From NCBI RefSeq assembly GCF_002795805.1, contig NZ_CP018799.1, forward strand, positions 2,101,001 through 2,165,000: a DNA stretch of 64,000 nt, written 5' to 3'. Below, one piece after another: positions 9,547-21,169 of the stretch (the stretch's first letter is position 1; every line of letters starts with the position of its first letter). The stretch is from Mariprofundus aestuarium. Its GTDB lineage: Bacteria > Pseudomonadota > Zetaproteobacteria > Mariprofundales > Mariprofundaceae. Position numbers and translations under genes: made by a program. Under the pieces are notes generated by a model. The model did not search any database. It was not told the origin of the DNA and saw only the letters and a program-made list of their open reading frames with translations.

Positions 9547-10286
9547 CAGCCAAGCACTCGCATCGCTTCAGCGAAATCAATGCTGTTTTCGTAGATGGCA
9601 CGACCGGTGATTGCACCGCAGATACCATCGTTTACAAACTTAGCACAGGCAGTTACGTCATCCATTTTTGACACGCCTCCGGAGACAATCACCGGAATTG
9701 AGATCGCACGCGCCAGATTCACCGTCTCCTCAATATTGGGGCCCGTCATCATGCCATCGCGGGCAATATCGGTATAAATAATCGATGCCACACCGGCATC
9801 TTCAAACTTGCGAGCCAGATCTATGGCCGTAACATCAGTAACATCGTCCCAACCGTGCACAGCTACCATGCCACCCTTGGCATCGATTCCGACACAGATC
9901 TGGCCGGGAAATGCCTTGCACGCCGCCTCCACCAGTGACGGGTTGGCCACGGCAATAGAACCCAGAATCACCCGGTTCACGCCGAGATTCAGCGTTCCTT
10001 CAATCATAGCAAGGTCACGCAGGCCACCGCCGAGCTGCACAGGAATGTGCAGCTCGGAACAGATCGCACGGATCGCTTCACGGTTGGCTGGTTTGCCAGC
10101 AAAAGCACCGTCAAGATCAACCACGTGCAAGCGCTTGGCACCGAGAGACTGCCAGTGAGCGGCCATTGCGCCTGGATCATCACCGTAGACGGTTGCGTCA
10201 TCCATACGCCCCTGCTTTAGGCGCACACAGTGCCCCCCTTTCAGGTCTATTGCGGGAATTAATTCAAAACTATTTACGGATTCCAT
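9546..10286 (-). CDS. hisA: Phosphoribosylformimino-AICAR ribotide isomerase
   Basis: 246 residues, a half-barrel-duplicated TIM barrel. [16 protein letters not shown] holds the catalytic Asp and [16 protein letters not shown] holds the second catalytic Asp and phosphate loop. It performs the Amadori rearrangement of ProFAR to PRFAR in histidine synthesis. Its start overlaps the end of hisH by 13 bp and its stop touches hisF, so hisH-hisA-hisF are tightly coupled, matching their consecutive reactions. Confidence 0.98.
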   Translation of the reverse strand: MESVNSFELIPAIDLKGGHCVRLKQGRMDDATVYGDDPGAMAAHWQSLGAKRLHVVDLDGAFAGKPANREAIRAICSELHIPVQLGGGLRDLAMIEGTLNLGVNRVILGSIAVANPSLVEAACKAFPGQICVGIDAKGGMVAVHGWDDVTDVTAIDLARKFEDAGVASIIYTDIARDGMMTGPNIEETVNLARAISIPVIVSGGVSKMDDVTACAKFVNDGICGAITGRAIYENSIDFAEAMRVLG

Positions 10287-10915
10287 TGCAGGAATGCCTC
10301 CATCAGTGCCAGGCCTGCGCTCTGGCTTTTTTCCGGGTGAAACTGCACGGCCACAATATTGTCGCGACCGACTGCTGCTGCAAACGGGTAATTACCATAG
10401 GAACAGGCAGCCAGCAGATGATCGGGATTTTCAGGCATGCAGCAGTAGGAGTGAACATAGTAGACCTGTTTACCTGCCAGCGGTGACAGTACCGGGTGCT
10501 GTGGTTTCTCAGATGAAAAGATCACATCGTTCCAGCCCATATGCGGAATCTTAAAACCGCGTGCCGCATGATCCTCAGGAAAATGGGTGACAATCCCGGG
10601 AATCAACCCGAGACCCTTGTGGCGGCCAAACTCAAGCGACTGGTCCATCAACACCTGCATACCAAGACAGATCCCAAGAAACGGTTTACCGGCTGCAATT
10701 TCAGCCTTGATTGCAGCATCCATACCGCTCTCTTTCAGTGCCCCGATGCAGTCGCGGAATGCACCCACGCCTGGCAGTACAATGCGATCATAGTTTTTCA
10801 GTGATTCAGCATCAGAAACCAGCTCGACGTCACCGCCGGCTTTCTCCAGCGCTTTGGCCACCGAATGCAGGTTACCCATGCCATAATTTACTAAACCGAT
10901 CATGTTCTGTTCCAT
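10274..10915 (-). CDS. hisH: Imidazole glycerol phosphate synthase, glutamine amidotransferase subunit
   Basis: 213 residues. Class I glutaminase triad: Cys in [13 protein letters not shown] and His/Glu in [12 protein letters not shown]. It supplies ammonia to HisF. The start at 10915 is uncertain because a second ATG four codons in (10903) gives the common family N-terminus [15 protein letters not shown] before the first ATG is weak. A 138-bp palindrome-rich spacer separates it from hisB upstream, the only gap in the murA-his run, so an internal promoter may serve hisHAF. Confidence 0.97.
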   Translation of the reverse strand: MEQNMIGLVNYGMGNLHSVAKALEKAGGDVELVSDAESLKNYDRIVLPGVGAFRDCIGALKESGMDAAIKAEIAAGKPFLGICLGMQVLMDQSLEFGRHKGLGLIPGIVTHFPEDHAARGFKIPHMGWNDVIFSSEKPQHPVLSPLAGKQVYYVHSYCCMPENPDHLLAACSYGNYPFAAAVGRDNIVAVQFHPEKSQSAGLALMEAFLQWNP

Positions 10916-10940
10916 ACCTACTTTAAGAAGCTATTTCAAA

Positions 10941-11035
10941 CGCCACACGACGTGGGGCGGGAGAGCCTTGCGAGCCCGTAAGCGAAGCAAGACCACGCTC
11001 TTGCAGAGCGATTTAAGGCCGAAGCCATGGATGGC
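10941..11035. repeat. Cluster of four small palindromes in the hisB-hisH gap (REP-like)
   Basis: Four consecutive inverted repeats fill the only intergenic gap in the his run: CGCCaCACG/CGTGgGGCG at 10941-10959 (one mismatch), CTTGC/GCAAG at 10967-10991, CGCTCT/AGAGCG at 10996-11010, and GCCAT/ATGGC at 11024-11035. No T-tract follows on either strand, so this is not an ordinary intrinsic terminator. It resembles a dispersed palindromic (REP/BIME-like) element. No second full copy was noticed in this window. Confidence 0.5.
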
Positions 11036-11053
11036 AAAGGCCGGGTAAACAAA

Positions 11054-11641
11054 TCACAGGGCGCCCTTAGTGCTAGGGATGCCTGACTGGCGAGGATCCG
11101 ACTCTACAGCCATACGCAGAGCGCGACCGAATGCCTTGAATACGGTCTCAATGATGTGGTGGTTATTATCACCACGAATGGCATCGATGTGCAGCGTAAT
11201 ACGGCCATGATTACTCACAGCCTGAAAAAACTCCTTGAACAGGTCGATATCAAAGCCACCGACCGTCTCTTTCGGGAAGTCGATATTATACTCAAGCCCT
11301 GGGCGGCCAGAAAAATCGAGCACAACACGGGAAAGCGCCTCATCCAGCGGCACATAAGCATGACCATAGCGCACAATACCGGCCTTACTGCCTATTGCAT
11401 CACGCAATGCCTCACCCAAACAGATGCCGATATCTTCAACTGTGTGGTGATCATCAATCTCGCGATCACCTTTGGCATCCACGGTTAAGTCGATCAGGCC
11501 ATGACGGGCGATCTGCTCCAACATGTGATCAAGAAATGGAATTGAAGAGTTAAGTTCCGCACTGCCTGTTCCATCCAGATCAAGACTCAACTTGATCGAT
11601 GTCTCTTTAGTTGCGCGTTCAATCGATGCATTTCGACTCAT
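11054..11641 (-). CDS. hisB: Imidazoleglycerol-phosphate dehydratase
   Basis: 195 residues, the monofunctional plant/bacterial type without an N-terminal phosphatase. The metal-binding motifs [27 protein letters not shown] and [18 protein letters not shown] are all present and bind the two Mn ions that assist dehydration of IGP to imidazole-acetol phosphate. Histidinol-phosphate phosphatase must be supplied by a separate gene, not seen here. Start overlaps the hisC stop by 4 bp (ATGA). Confidence 0.98.
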   Translation of the reverse strand: MSRNASIERATKETSIKLSLDLDGTGSAELNSSIPFLDHMLEQIARHGLIDLTVDAKGDREIDDHHTVEDIGICLGEALRDAIGSKAGIVRYGHAYVPLDEALSRVVLDFSGRPGLEYNIDFPKETVGGFDIDLFKEFFQAVSNHGRITLHIDAIRGDNNHHIIETVFKAFGRALRMAVESDPRQSGIPSTKGAL

Positions 11642-12672
11642 AACTGAATCTCCCGAAGTGCGGCCAGTAGCGCACTGTTTTCATCTCTGCTGCCAATGGT
11701 AATACGCAGGCAATTGACAAGAAGCCTATCAGAAGCATGCATATTCTTAATTAAAATCCCTGCCTTCTTGAGCGATTCGAACACACGAGTCGCATCAGAC
11801 ACCCTAACCAGAAGGAAATTAGCCTGTGAAGGGAAGACCTGAATTCCATCAAACTCAGCCAACGCTTCAGCCATGCGTTCGCGCTCATCACGAAGCTCTG
11901 CAACCTGAGCTTCAAACACATCAAAGTGGTCAAGCAGGAACTCAGCTGAAGCCTGTGTCAGGGCATTGATATTATAGGGCATGCGCACCTTATTCAGCTG
12001 CGCAATCACCTCGGCATCACCGAGCAGATAACCCATGCGCAAACCGGCCCAACCCACCTTGGAGAAGGTTTTCAGAACCATCACATTCGGAGCGATAAGG
12101 TAGTTATGCGTGCGCTCAGAGAATGGGCCATAAGCCTCATCAATCACCAGCATGCCACTCATACCTCTGGCAATTTTCTCAACCCTCTCCTGCCGCCACA
12201 GATTGCCGGTCGGGTTGTTCGGACAGGCCAGAAAAGCAACTTCAGCCTTTTCACGCGCACACACCTGCAGAAAATGCTCCTCATTCATGGTGAAATCTTC
12301 AGCCAGAGGCACGGTGGCAACAGGGCGCTTCAACCACTGCGACACCAGATTATACATCACGAACGTCGGCCCCGGCACCACACAGGTTCCAGGCACAGTG
12401 GCAATCAGTATCATCTGAATGATTTCATCCGAGCCGTTACCGAGTAGCACCTGCTCAGGCTCTACACCCTCATGCTTGGCAATCTTTTTACGAAGATTGA
12501 GCATCTCGGCGTCCGGATAGCGGTTAATATTCACTTCAGCCAGGCGTTTAGCCCACTCTTTACGCAGGTTGTCCGCCATGGAAAACGGGTTTTCCATGGC
12601 ATCGAGTTTGATCATGCCGCTGCTATCAGGCACGTGATATGCCGACAGGGCTTTGATGTCGCCTCTAATCAT
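11638..12672 (-). CDS. hisC: Histidinol-phosphate aminotransferase
   Basis: 344 residues, fold-type I PLP enzyme. The PLP Lys is in [19 protein letters not shown]; the Asp and Tyr contacting the cofactor are in [11 protein letters not shown], and the Asn in CPNNPTGN. It transaminates imidazole-acetol phosphate to histidinol phosphate with glutamate. The start overlaps the hisD stop by 4 bp and the stop overlaps hisB by 4 bp, so expression is coupled. The N-terminus ([20 protein letters not shown]) is typical. Confidence 0.97.
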   Translation of the reverse strand: MIRGDIKALSAYHVPDSSGMIKLDAMENPFSMADNLRKEWAKRLAEVNINRYPDAEMLNLRKKIAKHEGVEPEQVLLGNGSDEIIQMILIATVPGTCVVPGPTFVMYNLVSQWLKRPVATVPLAEDFTMNEEHFLQVCAREKAEVAFLACPNNPTGNLWRQERVEKIARGMSGMLVIDEAYGPFSERTHNYLIAPNVMVLKTFSKVGWAGLRMGYLLGDAEVIAQLNKVRMPYNINALTQASAEFLLDHFDVFEAQVAELRDERERMAEALAEFDGIQVFPSQANFLLVRVSDATRVFESLKKAGILIKNMHASDRLLVNCLRITIGSRDENSALLAALREIQL

Positions 12673-13970
12673 GATTTATCTTTCAAGCGCAATTCGAGTG
12701 TCAGGGCGTGCGCCTGCAGCCCTTCGCGGTGGGCTAGGTGTGCGGCGGCAGGGCCAATCGCTTCCACAGCTGCACGGGTAGCGCGAATAACACTACTGCG
12801 CTTCTGGAAATCATAGAGACCCAGCGGAGAAGAGAAGCGTGCCGTACGGTTAGTTGGCAGCACATGGTTCGGCCCGGCGATGTAATCACCCAAAGCTTCG
12901 GGCACAAAGTGGCCGATAAAAATTGCGCCTGCATGCCTGATCTTCGGTAGTATCTCGTCCGGGTTTTCCAGTGCCAGCTCAAGATGCTCAGGCGCAATCG
13001 TGTTGACCACGTCCGCAGCTTCATCCCAGTTCTGCACAAGGATCAGGGCTCCATGGGTCTCAACAGAAGCACGTGCAATCTTGGCACGCGGCAACACCTG
13101 CAGGTGCGCCTCAATCGCGCTGGCCACCTGAGTCAACAGGTGTGCATCAGTGGAGACCAGAATGCTTTGGGCTGCCTCGTCATGCTCTGCCTGAGAGAGG
13201 AAATCAGCCGCAATCCATGCCGGGTTACCACCATCGGCAACAACCACGATCTCGGATGGACCTGCAATCATATCGATACCACAAGTGCCAAACACCTGTC
13301 GCTTGGCTGCTGCCACAAACTTATTGCCCGGACCGACGATTTTATCGACGGCAGGAATAGTCTCTGTGCCGTAGGCCAATGCGGCCACAGCCTGTGCACC
13401 ACCAACGGCAAACCCGCGCTGTACGCCGGAAACATATGCCGCCGCCAGAACCAGTTCATTGATCTCACCACCGGGTGTCGGAACCACCATGACAATCTCT
13501 TTCACACCTGCAACTACGGCAGGCACGGCATTCATCAGCACCGACGATGGGTAAGCAGCCTTGCCACCGGGCACATAGAGGCCAACACGATCCAGCGGGG
13601 TAATGCGCTGGCCAAGTGTCATGCCAACCTCATCGGTATACTCCCAGTCATCCTGGTGCTGACGTTCGTGGTAGGCGCGGATACGGTCGGTTGCCATCTG
13701 CAGTGATTCACGATCCATATCGGAGACACTGTTCCACGCCTCTTGCATGCGCTCGCGGCTGATCTCAATGGTTTCACCCGTACAGGCCCAGCCATCAAAG
13801 CGTTCGGTGTAGTCACACAGTGCAGCATTACCGCGCTTTTTAACGTCGGCGAGAATGCCCGCCACAAGGTCCTGTACGTCAGCGCCGGTATCGGCCTCGC
13901 GACAAAGCAGTGCATCCAGTTTTTCTGCAAAACCTTCCTGCTGCGAATCAAGTCGAAGAATGTTACTCAT
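12669..13970 (-). CDS. hisD: Histidinol dehydrogenase
   Basis: 433 residues from ATG 13970, preceded by AAGGGA; the open frame extends 29 codons further up but overlaps hisG and lacks family similarity. Zinc-binding and catalytic landmarks include [25 protein letters not shown] (with the catalytic Glu/His region) and [11 protein letters not shown]. It oxidises histidinol to histidine in two NAD-dependent steps, the last of the pathway. It sits 10 bp after hisG and overlaps hisC. Confidence 0.97.
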   Translation of the reverse strand: MSNILRLDSQQEGFAEKLDALLCREADTGADVQDLVAGILADVKKRGNAALCDYTERFDGWACTGETIEISRERMQEAWNSVSDMDRESLQMATDRIRAYHERQHQDDWEYTDEVGMTLGQRITPLDRVGLYVPGGKAAYPSSVLMNAVPAVVAGVKEIVMVVPTPGGEINELVLAAAYVSGVQRGFAVGGAQAVAALAYGTETIPAVDKIVGPGNKFVAAAKRQVFGTCGIDMIAGPSEIVVVADGGNPAWIAADFLSQAEHDEAAQSILVSTDAHLLTQVASAIEAHLQVLPRAKIARASVETHGALILVQNWDEAADVVNTIAPEHLELALENPDEILPKIRHAGAIFIGHFVPEALGDYIAGPNHVLPTNRTARFSSPLGLYDFQKRSSVIRATRAAVEAIGPAAAHLAHREGLQAHALTLELRLKDKS

Positions 13971-13980
13971 ATCTGTTCCC

Positions 13981-15967
<1,987 letters not shown>

Positions 15968-16069
15968 CTAGCGGCTGGACGCTGGAGGAACAATGGTTGT
16001 CACATCCCTATAGAACGTTTGATGCATCCAATGGCTGACACTGTCTCGATAGCAGCTATGATTCCGCGC

Positions 16070-17017
16070 ATGTCCGTCTATACCGAACTCTCCGAATCCG
16101 ATATCTCCATCATTCTCGCCGATTACAATCTCGGTGTACTGACCTCATTCGAAGGCATTGCCGCCGGCATCGAAAACAGCAATTTCTTTATTAATACAGA
16201 GGGTCATGAAAACTCCGCGCGCTTTGTGCTGACCATCTTTGAGCGCATGGATGAGACTGAGCTCCCCTACTTCATGCGCCTGATGCGCCACCTGGCACAT
16301 AACGGGCTGGCATGCCCTGATGTCATGCGGCGCAACGACGGCTCCCTGCTGTTCGAGGTCCACGGCAAACAGGGTTGCATTGTTTCATGCCTTTCAGGAA
16401 AAACACTGGACGAACTGAATGAGGCACAACTCTTCTCCTCAGGGCGCGCATTGGCACAGCTGCATCTGGCCGGGGCCGATTTCGATGAGCATCGCAACAA
16501 CCCGACCGGCATGGCATGGCTGGAAGAGAATATCGCTGCAGTTATGGATAAGACGAGCGCACACTATGGCAGCGATGCAGTGCAACTTTTGAAGAGTGAG
16601 CTCGAATTCCAGCGTTCCTGCAACTGGGAGTCTCTACCGACTGGCGTGATTCACGGGGATCTATTTGTCGACAACATCCTCTTTGAAGGTGATGTGGCCT
16701 CCGGCATTATCGACTTCTATTATGCTCATAGCGCACCCTACGCGATGGACATCGCCATCACGCTCAATGCGCAGGCCGTCCTGCTCTCTGAAGATGACGA
16801 CGCGCGGATTGAGGCATTCCTGAACGGCTACCAGTCACTGCGCTTGCTGGATGAAGAGGAGCAGAAAGCACTCCCCCTGCTGCTAAGGCTCGGCGCACTG
16901 CGCTTCTGGGTATCCCGCCTCTACGATGCGCTGTTCCCGCGCGGTGGTGCAATGACCCAGACCAAGGACCCTGAAGAGTACCGAAACAAGTTAATGCTCC
17001 ATCGCCATATTGGCTAA
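16070..17017 (+). CDS. thrB: Homoserine kinase, type II (aminoglycoside-phosphotransferase fold)
   Basis: 315 residues from ATG 16070, which gives the family start MSVYTELSESDI; upstream in-frame ATGs at 16019, 16031 and 16058 are possible but add non-family sequence, and none has a strong ribosome-binding site. The catalytic loop is VIHGDLFVDNILFEG (Asp and Asn as in protein-kinase-like enzymes) followed by GIIDFYYAHSAPYAMDIA, the metal-binding DFY segment. It phosphorylates homoserine on the way to threonine and is unrelated to the GHMP-fold ThrB. Divergent from murA and convergent with ftsY. Confidence 0.92.
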   Translation: MSVYTELSESDISIILADYNLGVLTSFEGIAAGIENSNFFINTEGHENSARFVLTIFERMDETELPYFMRLMRHLAHNGLACPDVMRRNDGSLLFEVHGKQGCIVSCLSGKTLDELNEAQLFSSGRALAQLHLAGADFDEHRNNPTGMAWLEENIAAVMDKTSAHYGSDAVQLLKSELEFQRSCNWESLPTGVIHGDLFVDNILFEGDVASGIIDFYYAHSAPYAMDIAITLNAQAVLLSEDDDARIEAFLNGYQSLRLLDEEEQKALPLLLRLGALRFWVSRLYDALFPRGGAMTQTKDPEEYRNKLMLHRHIG

Positions 17018-17140
17018 GAGCTAAGACAAGGTATTAGACATAGCAAATGTCCGAGAGCGCGAAGTCAGCAAGCATCATTTCTTAATTTCAATTCAGAAAT
17101 CTTGGGGAATAAGGTGCTTCCATGCTCAGGTGAACAATAA

Positions 17141-18037
17141 CTAATCAGCAGACTGGTCGGGGAGCAGACTGCTGATGAACTCCTCGGCATTGAACTCCAT
17201 CAGATCCTCAAGCGTTTCGCCAACACCAACATAGCGAACCGGAAGACCGAACTTGTGTGATAGCTGCAACACAATGCCTCCCTTACCCGAGCCATCGAGC
17301 TTGGTGACAATCAGGCCTGAAGTGCCAGCCACCTCGCGGAACTTCTCCACCTGCATCACGGCATTCTGACCAGTGCCGCCGTCCACCACCTGCCACACCT
17401 CGTGTGGTGCCTCGGGATAAGCCTTGGTGATGACACGGCGGACCTTGGCCAACTCATCCATCAGGCCACGATCGGTCTGCACTCGCCCGGCGGTATCCAC
17501 GATTACTACATCGTAGTTGCGTGCCACACCGCGTTTGATCGTATCAAATGCAACAGCAGCAGGATCGGCTCCTTCATGCTGGCGCACCATATCGGCACCT
17601 GCACGCTCCACCCAGACTGCCAACTGCTCAACCGCTGCAGCGCGGAAGGTGTCAGCCGCTCCAACCAGTACTGATTTACCCTGCTGGCGAAACATTGTTG
17701 CTATCTTGCCTATTGTGGTCGTTTTACCTGTGCCGTTCACGCCGACCACAAGCAGCACAAACGGGCCGCCAGCAGGCTCGTTCACCGGAGCAACCTCGGG
17801 CAACATTGATATCATCGACTCCTTCAGTGCAGCAATCGAACCACCACGGCGCTTCCTTGCTTTGTGCACAAGCGCACCGGATAACTCAGCGCCGCAATCG
17901 GCCATAATTAAACCGTCCTCTATATCGATCCACTCCTCTTCCGAGAGCGCATCAACAGACCCACCCGGCACCATCTGGGCAAGTGCATCGCGGCTGCGTG
18001 AAAGACCGTTTTTCAGTCTGGAAAAGAACGAGGACAT
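17141..18037 (-). CDS. ftsY: Signal recognition particle receptor FtsY
   Basis: 298 residues, so only the NG GTPase core; the long acidic A domain of E. coli FtsY is absent. G1 is VGVNGTGKTTTIGKIA, G3 is DTAGRVQTD, and G4 is TKLDGSGKGG. It docks the SRP-ribosome complex at the inner membrane for co-translational insertion. The N-terminus carries an amphipathic basic stretch (SRLKNGLSRSRDALAQ) that could serve as the lipid anchor. Confidence 0.97.
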   Translation of the reverse strand: MSSFFSRLKNGLSRSRDALAQMVPGGSVDALSEEEWIDIEDGLIMADCGAELSGALVHKARKRRGGSIAALKESMISMLPEVAPVNEPAGGPFVLLVVGVNGTGKTTTIGKIATMFRQQGKSVLVGAADTFRAAAVEQLAVWVERAGADMVRQHEGADPAAVAFDTIKRGVARNYDVVIVDTAGRVQTDRGLMDELAKVRRVITKAYPEAPHEVWQVVDGGTGQNAVMQVEKFREVAGTSGLIVTKLDGSGKGGIVLQLSHKFGLPVRYVGVGETLEDLMEFNAEEFISSLLPDQSAD

Positions 18038-18154
18038 GGCTTACTCCCTGAACATATTAACTAGGGCCTGATAGCACTAATTTTTCGTAACAGCGCCACC
18101 GTACTGAGGCACCGCACCATTTTCGCTGTCGCCAGCAGAGCTATGGATGCTGCT

Positions 18155-18796
18155 CTAGCCTGCTTGCTCATTGCTATCGGCGGGCATGTCCGGAATACCG
18201 ATCAACATATCAACCACGTCACTGACCAGAATCCGGTACTCCCCGCCTCCAGTTGTATCGTGCAATAGACCCGAGGCTTCACCCAGCATCATCTGCCCGT
18301 GATTCACCATTACCGCATCGATATCGCCCGCCATACCCTGCTGGCCCAGCATGATCAGACTACTGCCAGTTGCGGCCACTTCCACAGCATGATTAAGCAT
18401 GCGAATCGCATCCTTCTTCTGGCTCTTGGCAGAGAGTTTTTTCATCGCCTCGATCAGCAGGGAGGCCTTATCAGCCAGATCATGGGTCATCTTCATTAGC
18501 GGTTTGTTGGCCGCGCCGATCTTATGCATGCGTGCCATCTCAGGCCCGGTCATCGCACGCTCAATCAGCCCTGAAGCTTTCACCAGCATCTCGGGACCAT
18601 GCTCGACACCCTGAATGTTCATGTCAGCGCCCTGTGTCGCCATCTGCAGGGCGTGGTTAATCAGCATATGCAGGTGGTGCATCTTCAGGGTGGAAGAGAT
18701 GTTCTGGCGTGCCTCATGCATCTCATGACGATCAAATTCGCAGGCGCTCAAAGTGAGCAGAGAGAGGCATACGATCAGCCGAAAAAACAGTCTCAT
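18155..18796 (-). CDS. Met/His-rich lipoprotein with internal duplication, unknown family
   Basis: 213 residues. Lipobox LTLSAC predicts lipidation at Cys19. The mature protein is helical and rich in Met and His (HEMHEARQ, MHHLHMLINHA, MNIQGVEHG). It is built of related units: MLINHALQMATQGAD...GPEMLVKASGLIERAM is echoed by IRMLNHAVEVAATGSS...GQMMLGEASGLLHDT, with a middle segment MTHDLADKASLLIEAM resembling the second half. Met/His helices of this sort often bind copper or silver. Its place beside PCu(A)C and Csp1 genes supports a metal role, but no described family was recognised. A terminator-like hairpin at 18826-18873 separates it from the PCu(A)C gene, so it is probably transcribed separately. 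Confidence 0.8.
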   Translation of the reverse strand: MRLFFRLIVCLSLLTLSACEFDRHEMHEARQNISSTLKMHHLHMLINHALQMATQGADMNIQGVEHGPEMLVKASGLIERAMTGPEMARMHKIGAANKPLMKMTHDLADKASLLIEAMKKLSAKSQKKDAIRMLNHAVEVAATGSSLIMLGQQGMAGDIDAVMVNHGQMMLGEASGLLHDTTGGGEYRILVSDVVDMLIGIPDMPADSNEQAG

Positions 18797-18825
18797 ATTG
18801 CCCCTCCATATTCAAAAAGATGTGT

Positions 18826-18873
18826 AAAAACAGATATGGCGCAGATTACATCAAATCGTAACCTGCGCCATCT
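18826..18873 (-). terminator. Intrinsic terminator downstream of the PCu(A)C gene
   Basis: Read leftward, AGATGGCGCAG pairs with CTGCGCCATATCT across an inner GTTAC/GTAAT extension (8 perfect pairs TGGCGCAG/CTGCGCCA at 18837-18844 and 18863-18870, then four more inside one mismatch). It is followed within a few bases by GTTTTTAC. This marks the 3' end of the leftward copper operon and lies 37 bp before the PCu(A)C stop codon on the opposite side of the lipoprotein gene. Confidence 0.75.
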
Positions 18874-18910
18874 ATCCGTGCCTCATGCATACGGATTGAA
18901 ACAGGGTAAA

Positions 18911-19393
18911 TCAGTGGCCGTGGTGACCACCGTGCTCATCGCCATGGCCTTCATGCCCGCCATTCTCCTGCATGCGCACATCACGCACCTCGGCATGGAC
19001 CATCACAGAGGCCCCATCTGCGGTTTTAATCGTAAGCATCACGTGATCGCCAGCATTCAGCACATTCGTAAGACCTGTAAGCATCAGGTGGTTGCCTCCG
19101 GACTCAAAACGAAGTTCGCCATGGGCGGGAACAACAACCTTCTCCATTTTCATCATATGCATCATGCCATCATGCATCGACATACTATGAAACTCAGGCT
19201 TGGTCGCAGCAGCAGATTCAACTGCGACAACCTCGACATCGGTGTCTCCACTGTTGTGAAGTGTGAGATAGCCTGCTGCCGTATCGGCAACCGGAGGTGG
19301 CATACGCACCCATGCATCTTCAACCGTAATTTCGGCAGCGGCCAATGAAGGCATCAGCATCAGCGCGGCAAACATCATTGTTTTAATTTTCAT
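18911..19393 (-). CDS. PCu(A)C family periplasmic copper chaperone
   Basis: 160 residues from ATG 19393, preceded by AGAGGAA. Signal peptide MKIKTMMFAALMLMPSLAAA. The cupredoxin-like PCu(A)C domain (DUF461) follows: VEDAWVRMPPPVADTAAGYL, then FHSMSMHDGMMHMMKM and SGGNHLMLTGL, which supply the Met/His ligands for Cu(I). The C-terminus is a His-rich tail (GGHEGHGDEHGGHHGH) that can bind Cu(II). In other bacteria such proteins deliver copper to cytochrome oxidase CuA or CuB. It lies 65 bp downstream of the Csp1-like gene in the same orientation. Confidence 0.93.
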   Translation of the reverse strand: MKIKTMMFAALMLMPSLAAAEITVEDAWVRMPPPVADTAAGYLTLHNSGDTDVEVVAVESAAATKPEFHSMSMHDGMMHMMKMEKVVVPAHGELRFESGGNHLMLTGLTNVLNAGDHVMLTIKTADGASVMVHAEVRDVRMQENGGHEGHGDEHGGHHGH

Positions 19394-19458
19394 GGCTTTT
19401 TCCTCTTCAATAAAATTGAATTGCGGGGCAGCAGCAACGCTGCCCCGCCCATCCATAC

Positions 19459-19941
19459 TCAGGCAGTGAAAGCTTTACACGCCTTGATGCACTCTGCACA
19501 CGCATCCGCACACTCTTTACACTCAGCATGCTTCTCATGCTTCATGCACTGCTGACGACAATCCTCGCATACCCTGATGCCAAGTTCAGACATTGCCTTC
19601 AGATATTTAGAGTTGTACGACGCGAGCTTGGCATGTGCCGCACAAAAAGCCATCGTCTCCTGCACACTGATCGCACAGTCAGCAAGGGAGGTATCCCCTG
19701 CCTTGAACATATCGAGGCAGTGATCGATACAGGCCTCTGCTGTTGCCACACAGTGATGCAGTGATTTGGCCAGTGCACTATTTTTCGCAGATGTTGCTGC
19801 ATGGTGATGGTGACCCTCCATGCCTGCCGCAATAGCAGTACCTCCAAGCGCAGTTGCCGCCAGCGCACCGGCACCAAGAAGTCCCGCGCCTTTCAGCATA
19901 CGGCGACGCTCTTCGGAAATTTGATCCAGTTCAGCTTTCAT
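19459..19941 (-). CDS. csp1: Csp1-like Tat-exported copper storage protein
   Basis: 160 residues from ATG 19941, which lies 6 bases after AGGAGG; a GTG two codons earlier overlaps that site. The N-terminus has a twin-arginine signal (ERRRMLKGAGLLGAGALAAT). The mature part carries 13 cysteines in CxxxC and similar helix spacings (CVATAEACIDHC, CEDCRQQC, CKECADACAECIKAC), as in Methylosinus Csp1, a tetramer of four-helix bundles that stores many Cu(I) ions. His-rich linker GHHHH follows the signal. Storage of Cu(I) in the periplasm is well supported by family; the gene symbol is by similarity. Confidence 0.92.
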   Translation of the reverse strand: MKAELDQISEERRRMLKGAGLLGAGALAATALGGTAIAAGMEGHHHHAATSAKNSALAKSLHHCVATAEACIDHCLDMFKAGDTSLADCAISVQETMAFCAAHAKLASYNSKYLKAMSELGIRVCEDCRQQCMKHEKHAECKECADACAECIKACKAFTA

Positions 19942-19958
19942 ATTCACCCTCCTAGAGT

Positions 19959-21056
19959 TTAAAATGCAGTGGTAACACGTGCAAAGAACCAGTTATCAGT
20001 CACCTGCTGAGTACCCCTTACGTCCTGATAAACCGGAATACGATACTCACCACTTACAGTCCAGCCATCGGCAACTATCCACTGAAACCCAGGCGAGATA
20101 AAGACGGAGGCCAGACCTGTATTATTTACATTGTCGAGCACATTTACTGTTCTCTGATAAGCAGCAGGCACCATCATGCTATTGAGGAAATTCGGATCTT
20201 TAGTACCATCGGTACTATCCTTCTGGGAGTAGACGCCATTCAGGTCCAGCTTGACGTTGAACTTAGAGGTAACGCGGTAACGGGCAGAAAGGTCAACGTT
20301 AAGTCGATCCCCAACCTTGTATCCCAGCGAGTTACGTGTGGTCATATGGTAAGTAGCAGATGGAGAAAGCATCCACTGGGCACCGCCATCTTCATGCTCG
20401 CCAAAAGCCATTGTACCATTAGCGATAAAGAGACCATCCCAAGAACCAGTACCCGCCTGCATCATCATATGCACCAGATGCCCACTTGCAGTGCGTGCCT
20501 TTGATGCACCTGTTGGTGCTTTTATACCTACGCCGACAGAGAAACGCTGACGGGTACGAATATCTGCATCCTTATAAATATCGCGCAGATAAAGCAAGGA
20601 TACATCACCCAGACCCTGAATGGTTTCCATCTGGTTGGTCGAGTACATAACTGGAGACATCGGCATCATCTTCATGCCCATCATCATCTCCATATCGTTG
20701 ATGACATAAGGCACGGTCAACACGAAAGCATTGTCCTCATCCATACGATAGGCGAAGTTGGCAGCAATCTTCTGCATCGTCATGCTGTTCGATACGGCAT
20801 ACATGCCTGCAGTGCCAGCCAATTGATTACTGATAATCTGCTGAGGAGTAATCTCACTCCTTCTCTGCTTGTTGGTTTTCATCAGCATCGTGTCGTACTG
20901 CAGTGAAACGGTAAGCCCTGTTGCGGAACCAACTCCGTCTACTCCCGCAGCGATACAGCATGAGAGGCCGCATTCACTGGCAGAAGCCTGTTGAACCATA
21001 GAAATGGTTGATAAGGCCAGTGCGCTCGTGACGGCCAAAGATTTAACGAATTTCAT
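19959..21056 (-). CDS. Met-rich outer-membrane beta-barrel protein, unknown substrate
   Basis: 365 residues from ATG 21056 (GGAGAG upstream); signal peptide MKFVKSLAVTSALALSTISM ending at ASA. The mature N-terminus has a CGLSCC motif. Alternating amphipathic strands run throughout and the last residue is Phe (ARVTTAF), the usual barrel-assembly signal. A Met cluster NDMEMMMGMKMMPMSPVMYS near residues 130-150 could hold Cu(I). It resembles proteins loosely annotated as transporters of the phenol-degradation MetA-like barrel group. Its position 17 bp before the Csp1-like gene suggests a role in copper passage across the outer membrane; this is inference. Confidence 0.75.
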   Translation of the reverse strand: MKFVKSLAVTSALALSTISMVQQASASECGLSCCIAAGVDGVGSATGLTVSLQYDTMLMKTNKQRRSEITPQQIISNQLAGTAGMYAVSNSMTMQKIAANFAYRMDEDNAFVLTVPYVINDMEMMMGMKMMPMSPVMYSTNQMETIQGLGDVSLLYLRDIYKDADIRTRQRFSVGVGIKAPTGASKARTASGHLVHMMMQAGTGSWDGLFIANGTMAFGEHEDGGAQWMLSPSATYHMTTRNSLGYKVGDRLNVDLSARYRVTSKFNVKLDLNGVYSQKDSTDGTKDPNFLNSMMVPAAYQRTVNVLDNVNNTGLASVFISPGFQWIVADGWTVSGEYRIPVYQDVRGTQQVTDNWFFARVTTAF

Positions 21057-21169
21057 TTTTCTCTCCAAAAAAATATTAATGATTTTAAGGCGCATGCAAA
21101 CGGGCATGTAATACCCGGGATCACACGCAAACGGACCATCCTTAAGGACAGCATCCGGAATTTAGAAAA

